From positions 1 through 64,000 of IMG/VR virus record IMGVR_UViG_3300037171_000150: a stretch of DNA of 64,000 bases; one strand, written 5' to 3'. Origin of the DNA: a virus. Under the pieces are notes generated by a model that worked only from the letters and a program-made list of their open reading frames with translations, was not told the origin of the DNA and searched no databases. A program made the position numbers and the translations under genes. This document shows, in pieces, positions 57,682 through 64,000 of the stretch (its first letter is position 1; each line of letters begins with the position of its first letter).

Positions 57682-58275
57682 CTAGACCTCGGCTGGGGAT
57701 TCTGTGAGGAGCGCCTGCTCTTCGGTTTGGGCTTGCTGATCGAGGGCCGCGGTGGGGCTCAAGCCAAACCCGGACGGAGGCGCGCCAAAAGTGGACTCCT
57801 CGGGCGCAAATTCTTCGGCGCCGTACTCGTGTGTCGACCTGGACTCGGTTTCGAGGAAGAGCTGCTGGAGGACGCCGATCGCCTTCTCCAGCCGGAGGCA
57901 GGCTTGGATGCTGCGCGCGGCGGCACCCTGTAGAGCCTCAGCGTTGATTTTGTCGATCCCGGCCTGCATGGCGGCGCGGTGTGCTTCCAGGATGGCGGCC
58001 AGCTCCCGGCGGTGGTCTTCGAGCAGCCCGCGGACCTCGGTGCGAATTGCGACGAAACTTGACTTAGCTGACTCGATGGTAGCCTTACTCTCCGCCTGGT
58101 GCGCGGCCAGTAGCCGGCCAGTCTCTGCGTAGACTGCGGTGAATTGCTCTTTCGCGGCGGCGAGTTGGCGCTTCAAACTCAATGCCAACCAAATCAGCAC
58201 GGCAACCCCGCCCAGCAGCAGGAACAGGAACAAGGCGGCGAGGATGGAGAGGGACACGATTCCGACAATGCTCAT
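57682..58275 (-). CDS. membrane-anchored coiled-coil protein, 197 aa
   Basis: A 197-residue protein with one N-terminal transmembrane helix (ILAALFLFLLLGGVAVLIWL, about 11-30) and then about 110 residues of coiled coil (AEGRLL.. to EAIGVLQQLFLETESRS), ending in a disordered acidic tail. It resembles DUF948/spanin-like membrane proteins. It is the first late gene and starts 7 bases after a TAAACT -10 box, so its mRNA may be leaderless. Holin, spanin or DNA-ejection help is possible. Confidence 0.65.
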   Translation of the reverse strand: MSIVGIVSLSILAALFLFLLLGGVAVLIWLALSLKRQLAAAKEQFTAVYAETGRLLAAHQAESKATIESAKSSFVAIRTEVRGLLEDHRRELAAILEAHRAAMQAGIDKINAEALQGAAARSIQACLRLEKAIGVLQQLFLETESRSTHEYGAEEFAPEESTFGAPPSGFGLSPTAALDQQAQTEEQALLTESPAEV

Positions 58276-58282
58276 GGTTGGC

Positions 58283-58311
58283 AGTTTACGCTTTCATTTT
58301 TCCGCTTGCAA
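58283..58311 (-). promoter_or_regulatory. late-operon promoter, TTGCAA-17-TAAACT
   Basis: Minus-strand TTGCAA (58306-58311), 17 bases, TAAACT (58283-58288), 7 bases before the ATG at 58275. Shares its palindromic -35 with the rightward promoter at 58306-58334. It would start the long packaging and structural operon. Confidence 0.65.
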
Positions 58312-58334
58312 GTTTTTTTGTGGTGAGGTAGACT
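58306..58334 (+). promoter_or_regulatory. promoter TTGCAA-17-TAGACT for the rightward unit
   Basis: TTGCAA (58306-58311), preceded by CGC, 17 bases, TAGACT (58329-58334), giving a leader of about 105 bases to the TTG start at 58447. The -35 box is the same as that of the leftward late promoter. Confidence 0.62.
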
Positions 58335-58408
58335 GAATTCGTCCTGCCGCCCAGGTTGGACTTGTAGGCGCCCTGGCTGATCACTGGGGTTGAAAAGTGG
58401 TGGGGGTG

Positions 58409-58440
58409 TCCTCAAGCATCCCCGCCCGCCTGCTTGAGGA
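58409..58440 (+). promoter_or_regulatory. SD-hiding mRNA hairpin
   Basis: TCCTCAAGC (58409-58417) and GCTTGAGGA (58432-58440) are perfect complements separated by 14 bases. The right arm includes the first half of the GAGGAGG ribosome site for 58447, so folding would lower translation. It could also act as an attenuator. Confidence 0.55.
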
Positions 58441-58446
58441 GGAATT

Positions 58447-58800
58447 TTGAGTAAGAACACCGATATTTGGATGCCGCTCTACATCGGCGATTATTTGGCG
58501 GACACGTCGCACCTTGACGCTGAGCGAAGCGGAGCCTACCTTCACTTGTTGATGCATTACTGGCGAAAAGGCCCACTCCCAAACGACATCGACGCGATCG
58601 TGTCGATCACCAAACTCCGAGCAGAAAATGCTTCAAGCATTGCTCAAGCATTGCTCAATGAGTATTTTTTCCTCAATGGCGATGGTCGATGGCACCAAGG
58701 CCGAGCAGATGTTGAAATTGAAAAGTGGAACACTAAGAAACAGAAAGCAAAAGAGAAAGCGGAATTAGCAGCAAAAAGAAGGTGGAATAATAATGCTTGA
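58447..58800 (+). CDS. DUF1376 phage replication-associated protein
   Basis: A 117-residue protein of the DUF1376 family, often found in phage replication modules. MSKNTDIWMPLYIGDYLADT and RSGAYLHLLMHYWRKGPLPN are the family motifs, and the end is lysine-rich (KQKAKEKAELAAKRRW). The TTG start is fixed by GAGGAGG 4 bases upstream and by the family N-terminus. The family usually continues into a low-complexity SP-rich tail; here the stop cuts it, while another frame continues (see finding). Confidence 0.85.
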   Translation: MSKNTDIWMPLYIGDYLADTSHLDAERSGAYLHLLMHYWRKGPLPNDIDAIVSITKLRAENASSIAQALLNEYFFLNGDGRWHQGRADVEIEKWNTKKQKAKEKAELAAKRRWNNNA

Positions 58801-58873
58801 AGCATTGCTCTATGTATTGCTTGAAGGTATGCTTAACACTATGCTTGGGCGATGCCCTTCACCATCACCTTAA
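58793..58873 (+). CDS. possible overlapping C-terminal extension of DUF1376
   Basis: A 26-codon open frame, MLEALLYVLLEGMLNTMLGR then CPSPSP, starts with an ATG that overlaps the DUF1376 stop (ATGCTTGA). Its SPSP ending is exactly what DUF1376 proteins usually carry. Either a frameshift joins them, or this is a decayed tail. Confidence 0.35.
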   Translation: MLEALLYVLLEGMLNTMLGRCPSPSP

Positions 58874-58988
58874 TCATCAGATGGGATTTACTTATTAGTT
58901 TTTCTATGTAGTGTATTTATCTCTCTGTACTTTTGTGGGCAAAACATCGAATTTGAATGATTTACAACGGTTACGAAAGGAAACTTCA

Positions 58989-59672
58989 ATGCCAGCAAAC
59001 CTCGAGCTTCTAGCCGCAAGCCGCGTGATGGTCGACCAGGTGATCGCCCGCGGACAGGTTCCCGTCATGTTCTTTATGAACCGCGCAACCTCCCAGGCGC
59101 TCGCCGAGACGCTGGCCGCCGCCTACAGGGAGCGCTTGTCCACCTTCCGGCGGCTGTGGCTGCGAATCCAGCGCGGGAAGGCTGTGCCTCAACTGGAGTC
59201 CCTGCACGGCATCCCTGTGGGCCGGGCCGACTACCTGCCACCTGGGGGTTTGTTCCTACAGAGCGTGGACCGCGCTCAGATGGGCCAGCCAGCGGCGCCA
59301 GCAGTTCCAACGTCGATGAGACCACCTGCCGGCATGGAACAGGCCGCTCAAGACGCGCGGCAGCAGCTCGCGGCGCGGGGTGAGGAATTCTGGAAGAAGG
59401 ATCGCGTCCAGGCGCTGAACGACGCGATGGACGGCGTAGCGGCTGGCGAGATCCGGCCGACGCTGAACGACCTGTCGAGTGGGAACGGCGAGCGGCCGTC
59501 GGCGAGCGATGTGCTGATGAAGGCGATGGATGACGTGGATGATCTGAACGGCGTGGTGGTCGTGCGGGTCCATAGGAACGGGAGCGTAGACCTATGCCTC
59601 AATGTAGACCAGTTCGCCGCCCAGGGTGTGCTACAGCGCACGCAGATGTATTTGGCGCAGAGGGGTTACTGA
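58989..59672 (+). CDS. hypothetical protein, 227 aa
   Basis: A 227-residue protein. The N-terminal half is helical and basic (LAAAYRERLSTFRRLWLRIQ), the middle is Pro/Ala-rich, and the end is a small domain (DDVDDLNGVVVVRVHRNGSV, then LCLNVDQFAAQ). The ATG at 58989 has AAAGGAAA upstream; the longer in-frame start is less likely. It overlaps the next gene's start by 1 base (TGATG). No family recognised. Confidence 0.62.
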   Translation: MPANLELLAASRVMVDQVIARGQVPVMFFMNRATSQALAETLAAAYRERLSTFRRLWLRIQRGKAVPQLESLHGIPVGRADYLPPGGLFLQSVDRAQMGQPAAPAVPTSMRPPAGMEQAAQDARQQLAARGEEFWKKDRVQALNDAMDGVAAGEIRPTLNDLSSGNGERPSASDVLMKAMDDVDDLNGVVVVRVHRNGSVDLCLNVDQFAAQGVLQRTQMYLAQRGY

Positions 59673-60475
59673 TGAAACACATCGTCTGTTTTAGCGGGGG
59701 AAAGGACTCAACGGCTTTGGTTCTCTGGGCTATTGAGAATCTGCCGGAGTTCACTGCCGTTTTCTGCGATACAGGATGGGAGCACAAGATTACCTATGCC
59801 TATATAGAGGAGATCAACCAATCACTGTTGGGCGGTAAACTCGTGACCCTTAAAAGCTATAAATATCCAGATGGAATGCGTCAACTTGTCCAGATCAAAA
59901 AGAGAGCTCCATCGGCTAAAGCGCGATTCTGCACCGAGGCTTTGAAGGTGCGCCCGATGATCGATTGGTTGAAGACCATAGACGATGAGATCACGGTCTA
60001 TCAGGGGATCAGGGCCGACGAGAGTGAAAGCCGCTCTCGGATGGTTCACCGTCAGTGGTCAGACGATTTCGATGCATGGATCGATCGTCCGCTGCTGACC
60101 TGGACCGCAGGCCAATGCTTTGCGCTGATGGCCGAGCGTGGCGTCAAGCCGAACCCGCTCTACCTGATGGGCGCTTGCCGCGTCGGATGTTTCCCGTGCG
60201 TGATGGTCAACATGCGCGAACTGAAGGCGTATCTCGGTGGGACGCTGGGCGCTGAATTGCGCCGCCGGGTGCTCGACCTCGAAGCCATTGTCGGCAGCTC
60301 GTTCTTTGCGCCGACCTACATCCCTGAACGGTTCTGCACCGGCTTCGACGAGAAGAGCGGCAAGCGGTTCCCCTGGGCGCAAGACGTTTTCCGCTACATC
60401 GAGAGTGTGGACGAGGACCAGATCCCGATGTTTCCAGCGCGTTCATGTATGAGCGTGTACAACTTATGCGAGTGA
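59672..60475 (+). CDS. PAPS-reductase/PP-loop family protein
   Basis: A 267-residue PP-loop protein. SGGKDS (8-13) is the ATP-pyrophosphate loop; RFCTEALKVRPM and MGACRVGCFPC carry conserved Cys residues, and a C-terminal CMSVYNLC could help bind a cluster. Members act as sulfate-adenylate reductases or as S-transferring enzymes; phage relatives are of unknown function. Translationally coupled to the preceding gene, ends 1 base from the HTH gene's stop. Confidence 0.85.
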   Translation: MKHIVCFSGGKDSTALVLWAIENLPEFTAVFCDTGWEHKITYAYIEEINQSLLGGKLVTLKSYKYPDGMRQLVQIKKRAPSAKARFCTEALKVRPMIDWLKTIDDEITVYQGIRADESESRSRMVHRQWSDDFDAWIDRPLLTWTAGQCFALMAERGVKPNPLYLMGACRVGCFPCVMVNMRELKAYLGGTLGAELRRRVLDLEAIVGSSFFAPTYIPERFCTGFDEKSGKRFPWAQDVFRYIESVDEDQIPMFPARSCMSVYNLCE

Positions 60476-60476
60476 T

Positions 60477-60713
60477 CTACTCTTCTACCAGTGTCCAGCA
60501 GCCGTGGTGAACAAACTTCTTACCCTTCGGCGCAAGATACTTGAGGACGAGTTCGTTACCGGGTGACCTGTCACCTTTGTAGATTTGAGAAAGTAACTGC
60601 ATTGAGATACCAATCTCATTTGCAAACTGGACTTGAGTTTGCCCACCCTGACGATCCTTCAGCATCTCCCGCAATTCTCTTGCCGTGTATGGCGCTGGTG
60701 TGGGTTTAGGCAT
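60477..60713 (-). CDS. Cro/C1-type helix-turn-helix protein, 78 aa
   Basis: A 78-residue XRE-family DNA-binding protein: RQGGQTQVQFANEIGISMQL followed by LSQIYKGDRSPGNELVLKYL forms the five-helix domain. It lacks a cleavage or dimerisation domain, so it resembles a Cro-like repressor. ATG 60713 overlaps the previous stop by 8 bases. It is convergent with the rightward unit, which it may regulate. Confidence 0.78.
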   Translation of the reverse strand: MPKPTPAPYTARELREMLKDRQGGQTQVQFANEIGISMQLLSQIYKGDRSPGNELVLKYLAPKGKKFVHHGCWTLVEE

Positions 60714-61125
60714 GGTTCTTCCCCCATGCGCCCTTGACTCCCAATCCGAAGGGCAACGAGTAAGTGGACGGCAACACCCAGAGTACGCGCAGATGAAGTT
60801 TGGTCTTCCACTCATCAGTCAGCGCCGGGTACACCTCGACAGCCACAACTTCATGACCGAATATCTCGTGGAGCGCGCGCTGAATCTCTTCCCACGACAA
60901 CTGCTCAATATCGCCGTGCCTTATCAATGTCGCCTGGACGACTCCTCCGATCGAAGTCTCCACTTTGAATAACTGGCATTCGATGCGGCTGTTGGCGTAG
61001 ATAGCCATGCAGTTGATGAGCAACGGGTACTCCTGCTGCATTTGGTCTGTGATCTCTACTTTCTCGAACGGAGTCCACTGCCGGCCATAGGCTTTGAGTA
61101 ATGCTGTCTTGCGAACCTTCGTCAT
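60706..61125 (-). CDS. hypothetical phage protein, 139 aa
   Basis: A 139-residue protein, MTKVRKTALLKAYGRQWTPF onward, with a small beta domain around CMAIYANSRIECQLFKVETS and LSWEEIQRALHEIFGHEVVA. Coupled to RusA by ATGA. Fits uncharacterised phage proteins next to RusA. No function. Confidence 0.6.
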   Translation of the reverse strand: MTKVRKTALLKAYGRQWTPFEKVEITDQMQQEYPLLINCMAIYANSRIECQLFKVETSIGGVVQATLIRHGDIEQLSWEEIQRALHEIFGHEVVAVEVYPALTDEWKTKLHLRVLWVLPSTYSLPFGLGVKGAWGKNHA

Positions 61126-61547
61126 CGTAATGCCTCCACTGTGATTTCCACGCGCTCAGGAAGGCCGTAGCGTTTGGCGCTTACGCCATGCTCTATCACC
61201 TGCGCGTCGTCCATGTAGATGATTCCCTTGAGCGCATCCATCACCGCCCTCTTGAGTTTGTCTAGGTCCGGCTTAACCGTGGGAAAGATGCGACGCTTTG
61301 GGGCGCTCTTGGGACGCGCGAATACGAACCAAGTTGTGAGTCGGACAGGAACATCAGAACCCCAAGGCTCATATATTCCAGCCTTACCACGGGCTTCAAG
61401 AGCCGTCCAGCCGATCTGTTGTCGCCAAGGCTTCATCTTGGGATTGTCGCTAGTCATGTTCGCGTGTCCCGCCTTGTCGATGAATGGCCTCATGCTTCCT
61501 TGCGGGCGCGGAGTGCCGAGTACCGTAAATTCAATTCGTTCGCTCAT
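61122..61547 (-). CDS. rusA: RusA-family Holliday junction resolvase
   Basis: A 141-residue crossover-junction endonuclease that resolves Holliday junctions. The catalytic cluster KPDLDKLKRAVMDALKGIIY with MDDAQV is typical RusA, with the metal-binding Asp residues present. Length matches RusA (120-140). It overlaps the previous gene by 17 bases and lies within the replication-recombination part of the right end. Confidence 0.92.
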   Translation of the reverse strand: MSERIEFTVLGTPRPQGSMRPFIDKAGHANMTSDNPKMKPWRQQIGWTALEARGKAGIYEPWGSDVPVRLTTWFVFARPKSAPKRRIFPTVKPDLDKLKRAVMDALKGIIYMDDAQVIEHGVSAKRYGLPERVEITVEALR

Positions 61548-62007
61548 CGTCCCCGCCTCTCTTCCCCGCTAGTGGCTGCTCTTCGTTGTGAACAAAAAAG
61601 TAACTATCGTCGTCGCGGTACTCCTTCTTGGGAGCGCACCAGCACTCAGGAACCAGGCAGTGATTACGGCCGAACGTCGGAATGCTGTGATAGACCGATC
61701 CGTGTTCATCGCGCCAGTTGATAACGACCCAGCCATGCGCTTCAACCTCTTCCAACGTCGGCACATACTCATCGTCAACCTCATGCCCGTCAGAGAAACA
61801 AAGCGGAGCCTTCGCCTTATAGTGCTCGCTGTCCGTGATGAAGAATTTTATGTACTGGCCGTTCTCGAACATGAGTTGGATGAAGCCGTCGGCGTCTTTT
61901 TCGGCGAGCTCGCCAACTTCGTTTTGCGTGATCTCCAGCAGACGCTGGCCGATGAACGAGCCGAGGATTTCGCGGATGTTAGCTACAACTTCTGGTTCGT
62001 CGGTCAT
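61531..62007 (-). CDS. hypothetical protein, 158 aa
   Basis: A 158-residue acidic protein, MTDEPEVVANIREILGSFIG onward, with a beta region (QLMFENGQYIKFFITDSEHY) and a Cys/His patch (RNHCLVPECWCAPKK) that may bind metal. ATGA overlap upstream. No family recognised. Confidence 0.6.
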   Translation of the reverse strand: MTDEPEVVANIREILGSFIGQRLLEITQNEVGELAEKDADGFIQLMFENGQYIKFFITDSEHYKAKAPLCFSDGHEVDDEYVPTLEEVEAHGWVVINWRDEHGSVYHSIPTFGRNHCLVPECWCAPKKEYRDDDSYFFVHNEEQPLAGKRGGDDERTN

Positions 62008-62216
62008 CTTTTTTCTTTCTCCATGCAGCGGAACATCCAGTGCTTGAATTTATCCACAAGGAAGTTTGCCTGGGCCACGGTCAAACAATTGTCCATCGAC
62101 CCACCAGTGCCGTCACTCTTCCGCGTGTAGAGGATTAGAACTTCCTCAATGTCGTCAGCTTTACCAGCAATATCCGCGGCGAGATCCACGATGCTTTCGA
62201 TGTGCTTTGATTTCAT
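62004..62216 (-). CDS. hypothetical small protein, 70 aa
   Basis: A 70-residue mixed alpha-beta protein, MKSKHIESIVDLAADIAGKA onward, with a beta strand (EVLILYTRKSDG) and a C-terminal helix. Coupled to both neighbours by ATGA. Function unknown. Confidence 0.62.
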   Translation of the reverse strand: MKSKHIESIVDLAADIAGKADDIEEVLILYTRKSDGTGGSMDNCLTVAQANFLVDKFKHWMFRCMEKEKR

Positions 62217-62611
62217 GCCGCCTTCTTTCTCGGCTTGGGTCCGCGCTTGCGGGCAACCATTACTTTGATGCGCTCCAGAAATTCGTTCATCGGAGGATTG
62301 CAGAGAACATGGTCAGAGTAGATTTGATCAACAACAGGTTTCGTGCTGGTAAGAACTAGGACAGGAACGATACCTTTCGCCTTGGAAATCAGATCATCGA
62401 TACCTGTGATGGGTAACTGCAAAAGCATCAGATCGAATTCGCAACTCGTCAGATAATTGAGAGCCTCTTGGCTATTCGTCGCCGCGGTGACGCGATAGCA
62501 AGTTCCCGTATTCCCAATAGGTTGAGGATGAGAGTTCATCAAGACATAGCGCAACGGCGAGAGCATGAACTCATTCTCTCCGACAAGCAGTATCTTCTTT
62601 CCTGATCTCAT
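62213..62611 (-). CDS. degenerate response-regulator receiver domain
   Basis: A 132-residue stand-alone receiver-like domain. KKILLVGENEFMLSPLRYVL begins like a receiver, but the phospho-acceptor Asp expected in LLxxLP is Gln (DLMLLQLPITG), and the final basic tail (KVMVARKRGPKPRKKAA) is unusual. It cannot be phosphorylated normally and may act as a constitutive binding mimic of a host receiver. Starts at 62611, overlapping the small Cys-rich gene by ATGA. Confidence 0.72.
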   Translation of the reverse strand: MRSGKKILLVGENEFMLSPLRYVLMNSHPQPIGNTGTCYRVTAATNSQEALNYLTSCEFDLMLLQLPITGIDDLISKAKGIVPVLVLTSTKPVVDQIYSDHVLCNPPMNEFLERIKVMVARKRGPKPRKKAA

Positions 62612-62781
62612 GCAGCCTTCTTGTGCAGCGGGTAATCCGCCGGGAAACCGCAGTGCGCGCAACCCTTGCAGCACGGCTTACCCATGGGCACGAACTGGTG
62701 GGCACCATCGATCGGAGTCGGCTCGGGATAGCGCCAGCCGCCGAAGTGGAGAGTGACCTTGTTTTCGTTGAGCGTCGGCAT
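62608..62781 (-). CDS. small Cys-rich protein, 57 aa
   Basis: A 57-residue protein, MPTLNENKVTLHFGGWRYPE onward, with CCKGCAHC as a probable metal site. AGGAGG 6 bases before the ATG and an ATGA link to the receiver-like gene support it. First gene after the promoter at 62799-62827. Confidence 0.62.
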   Translation of the reverse strand: MPTLNENKVTLHFGGWRYPEPTPIDGAHQFVPMGKPCCKGCAHCGFPADYPLHKKAA

Positions 62782-62798
62782 GGGAACCTCCTGAATGC

Positions 62799-62827
62799 AT
62801 ACTACGCAAGATTGCGGATAATTGCAA
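62799..62827 (-). promoter_or_regulatory. promoter TTGCAA-17-TAGTAT
   Basis: Minus-strand TTGCAA (62822-62827), preceded by CGC, 17 bases, TAGTAT (62799-62804), 17 bases before the ATG at 62781, which carries an SD. It would drive 62781 leftward through RusA to 60477. Confidence 0.65.
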
Positions 62828-62830
62828 GCG

Positions 62831-63427
62831 TTAAATTGGTGGCGCGTCTTTGGCTATCATCGGAAATGGGATAACCTTGTCTACCTTGCCGGCGGCGATG
62901 AGCATCAAGGCCTGTTGGCGCCAGGCGACGGCCTCATCCTTGGTGATGACCCAGCCCAATTTTTCATCGCGCGGATCCGCCGCTGTCTGGAGTGAACCCA
63001 GAGACGGCGCGCCTTTGTGGACTGGACACAGGTCGGGAACGAATACCTCAGACCCGCCAGTTGATTCACAGGTTCCGTTGCCGCAGGTGAAGGACACATC
63101 CATCGTCCCGCAGATGAAGATAGTCTCGCCCTGGGTCCGGCACACCTCGCACACCGGCAAGTCGCAGGTGAACATCTCGGATTTGCTGTCTGTCACCCGG
63201 CGGCCTGGCGCGGCCTTCTTATTGAACAAGGTCTCCTCTACCGGCTCGATAAACTGCGCGCACTCGAAGCCGATCGGCGCATCGCACACGAGGTCGGTGA
63301 GAGCAATCCCGCAGAAGACGCAGGTGTCGTAGTCGCCGCGGCGTCGGATGAACTCTTCGGCGGATTCTATTAGTTCCAGACGGCTTTCGGCGTCCATGCC
63401 GTTCAGGAGTTGGGGGAAGGTGGTCAT
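62831..63427 (-). CDS. cysteine-rich zinc-binding protein, 198 aa
   Basis: A 198-residue protein with at least nine cysteines in CxxC-like pairs (CVFCGIALTDLVCD, CDLPVCEVC, CGNGTCE), so probably multi-zinc. The last 45 residues are helical (ITKDEAVAWRQQALMLIAAG). ATGA overlap with the methyltransferase gene upstream. Family not recognised. Confidence 0.65.
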   Translation of the reverse strand: MTTFPQLLNGMDAESRLELIESAEEFIRRRGDYDTCVFCGIALTDLVCDAPIGFECAQFIEPVEETLFNKKAAPGRRVTDSKSEMFTCDLPVCEVCRTQGETIFICGTMDVSFTCGNGTCESTGGSEVFVPDLCPVHKGAPSLGSLQTAADPRDEKLGWVITKDEAVAWRQQALMLIAAGKVDKVIPFPMIAKDAPPI

Positions 63428-64000
63428 TTCAAATCCTCGACTTGTTGGATGCGGGAACCTATCCAGGAAACGACGGGGATTGCGAACCCGTTGCCGATCA
63501 TCTTGTAGCGCGGCCCGTCTGCCATCGGTTTACCGTGGTAGGGAACCTGGGTGTGACCATCGGGAAGCCCCTGAAGGCGTTCACATTCTGTTGGTGTGAG
63601 GCGGCGCACAACCATTTGGGGCGCGACGTAGGTTCTCGAACTACCGCCGGATGCCGCCCGCACGCTTGCCATCTCCGCCATCTCCGCCATCGAACCGCCT
63701 TCGCGGCCACGGAGATTGAAGGCAACGAGATCAGCGTTTACCGGGTCTTGCCAACCACGTGCTCCCTCACCGCCCGGTGTCATGGTCATAGCAACATCGG
63801 GAATACTCACGGGAATAAGCATCGGCCCGGCGCTTGTATCGCTACTGTCAGGCTGCTTGCCATAGTTTTGCGTGAGGCAAGGGGCGATTACCGGCACCAG
63901 GGGCGTACCCCGCCCGGTTCCATCCTCGGACGCATCGAAGCCCTCGGCGCGCAGCGAGTGCGTGATAAGGCCGTACTCTTCCGCGCCCCGGTCGGCATAG
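63424..64000 (-). CDS. cytosine-C5 DNA methyltransferase, C-terminal part
   Basis: An open frame that continues past the right edge of the window. The C-terminal motif RRLTPTECERLQGLPDGHTQ followed by RYKMIGNGFAIPVVSWIGSR is motif IX-X of Dcm-type cytosine-5 methyltransferases. The upstream stretch HSLRAEGFDASEDGTGRGTP is also typical of phage Dcm. The catalytic PC motif lies outside the window. Probable role: self-protection from host restriction. Confidence 0.85.
   Translation of the reverse strand, partial: YADRGAEEYGLITHSLRAEGFDASEDGTGRGTPLVPVIAPCLTQNYGKQPDSSDTSAGPMLIPVSIPDVAMTMTPGGEGARGWQDPVNADLVAFNLRGREGGSMAEMAEMASVRAASGGSSRTYVAPQMVVRRLTPTECERLQGLPDGHTQVPYHGKPMADGPRYKMIGNGFAIPVVSWIGSRIQQVEDLK

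Noticed and set aside
1-64000. CRISPR arrays, tRNA genes, diversity-generating retroelement, insertion sequences.
   Set aside because: No regularly spaced repeats, cloverleaf-like sequences, reverse transcriptase motifs or transposase genes were seen by reading; a formal tRNA and repeat search was not possible.

Overview
The window is one continuous stretch of the genome of a tailed double-stranded DNA bacteriophage, or of a prophage, and both ends are cut inside phage genes. The evidence is a complete packaging and head block (small and large terminase, portal, scaffold-like protein, major capsid protein), a tyrosine integrase, a DnaB-type replicative helicase, a RecT/exonuclease pair, RusA, and dense chains of genes overlapping by ATGA. 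No tape-measure or major tail-tube gene is visible. A large beta-rich tail protein and a 3,293-residue polyvalent protein in the virion operon point to a podovirus-like particle. The integrase suggests a temperate life style. The host cannot be named. Shine-Dalgarno sites are normal and promoters look like sigma-70, so a Gram-negative host with moderately high GC is likely.

Layout. 1-5963 (minus): small early or accessory genes, two replication-associated proteins and the integrase. 5979-8904 (minus): a ribbon-helix-helix-like protein, an acyl carrier protein and the DnaB helicase. 8907-13302 (minus): a nucleotide/NAD block with a NAMPT-like transferase, a Prs-like PRPP synthetase homologue, a small radical SAM protein, a KTSC protein, a cold-shock protein and a TrpF-like barrel. 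13350-19339 (minus): recombination genes, including a PD-(D/E)XK nuclease, a protein with an SSB-like tail and RecT, plus small phage proteins and a C39-like cysteine-peptidase fold. 19449-20463 (plus): a divergent two-gene regulatory unit that ends at a bidirectional terminator. 20641-22139 (minus): four small genes with their own promoter. 22193-58275 (minus): the late operon, transcribed from terminase through portal, capsid, connector, tail, GNAT-like, GIY-YIG and internal virion proteins to the giant polyvalent protein. 52319-52492 (plus): a lone excisionase-like HTH gene. 58447-60475 (plus): DUF1376, an unknown gene and a PAPS-reductase-like gene. 60477-64000 (minus): a Cro/C1-type HTH gene, RusA, a degenerate receiver domain, cysteine-rich proteins and the C-terminal part of a cytosine-C5 methyltransferase cut by the window edge.

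How it works together. The NAMPT-like and Prs-like genes are adjacent and resemble the two-enzyme NAD+ reconstitution pathway (NARP1) by which phages undo NAD+-depleting immunity. Here the pair lies in one transcription unit with a radical SAM protein and a TrpF-like phosphoribosyl-binding barrel. Transcription appears to use a recurring promoter in which the -35 box is the palindrome TTGCAA, usually inside CGCTTGCAA, 17-18 bases from a TAnnnT -10 box. At 58306 one TTGCAA appears to serve two divergent promoters. Three genes start only 6-7 bases after the -10 box, so their mRNAs would be leaderless.

No gap between called genes exceeds 300 bases. The longest are 438-670 and 7014-7247, where I see no convincing gene. 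I found no tRNA, CRISPR array, insertion sequence or certain attachment site.
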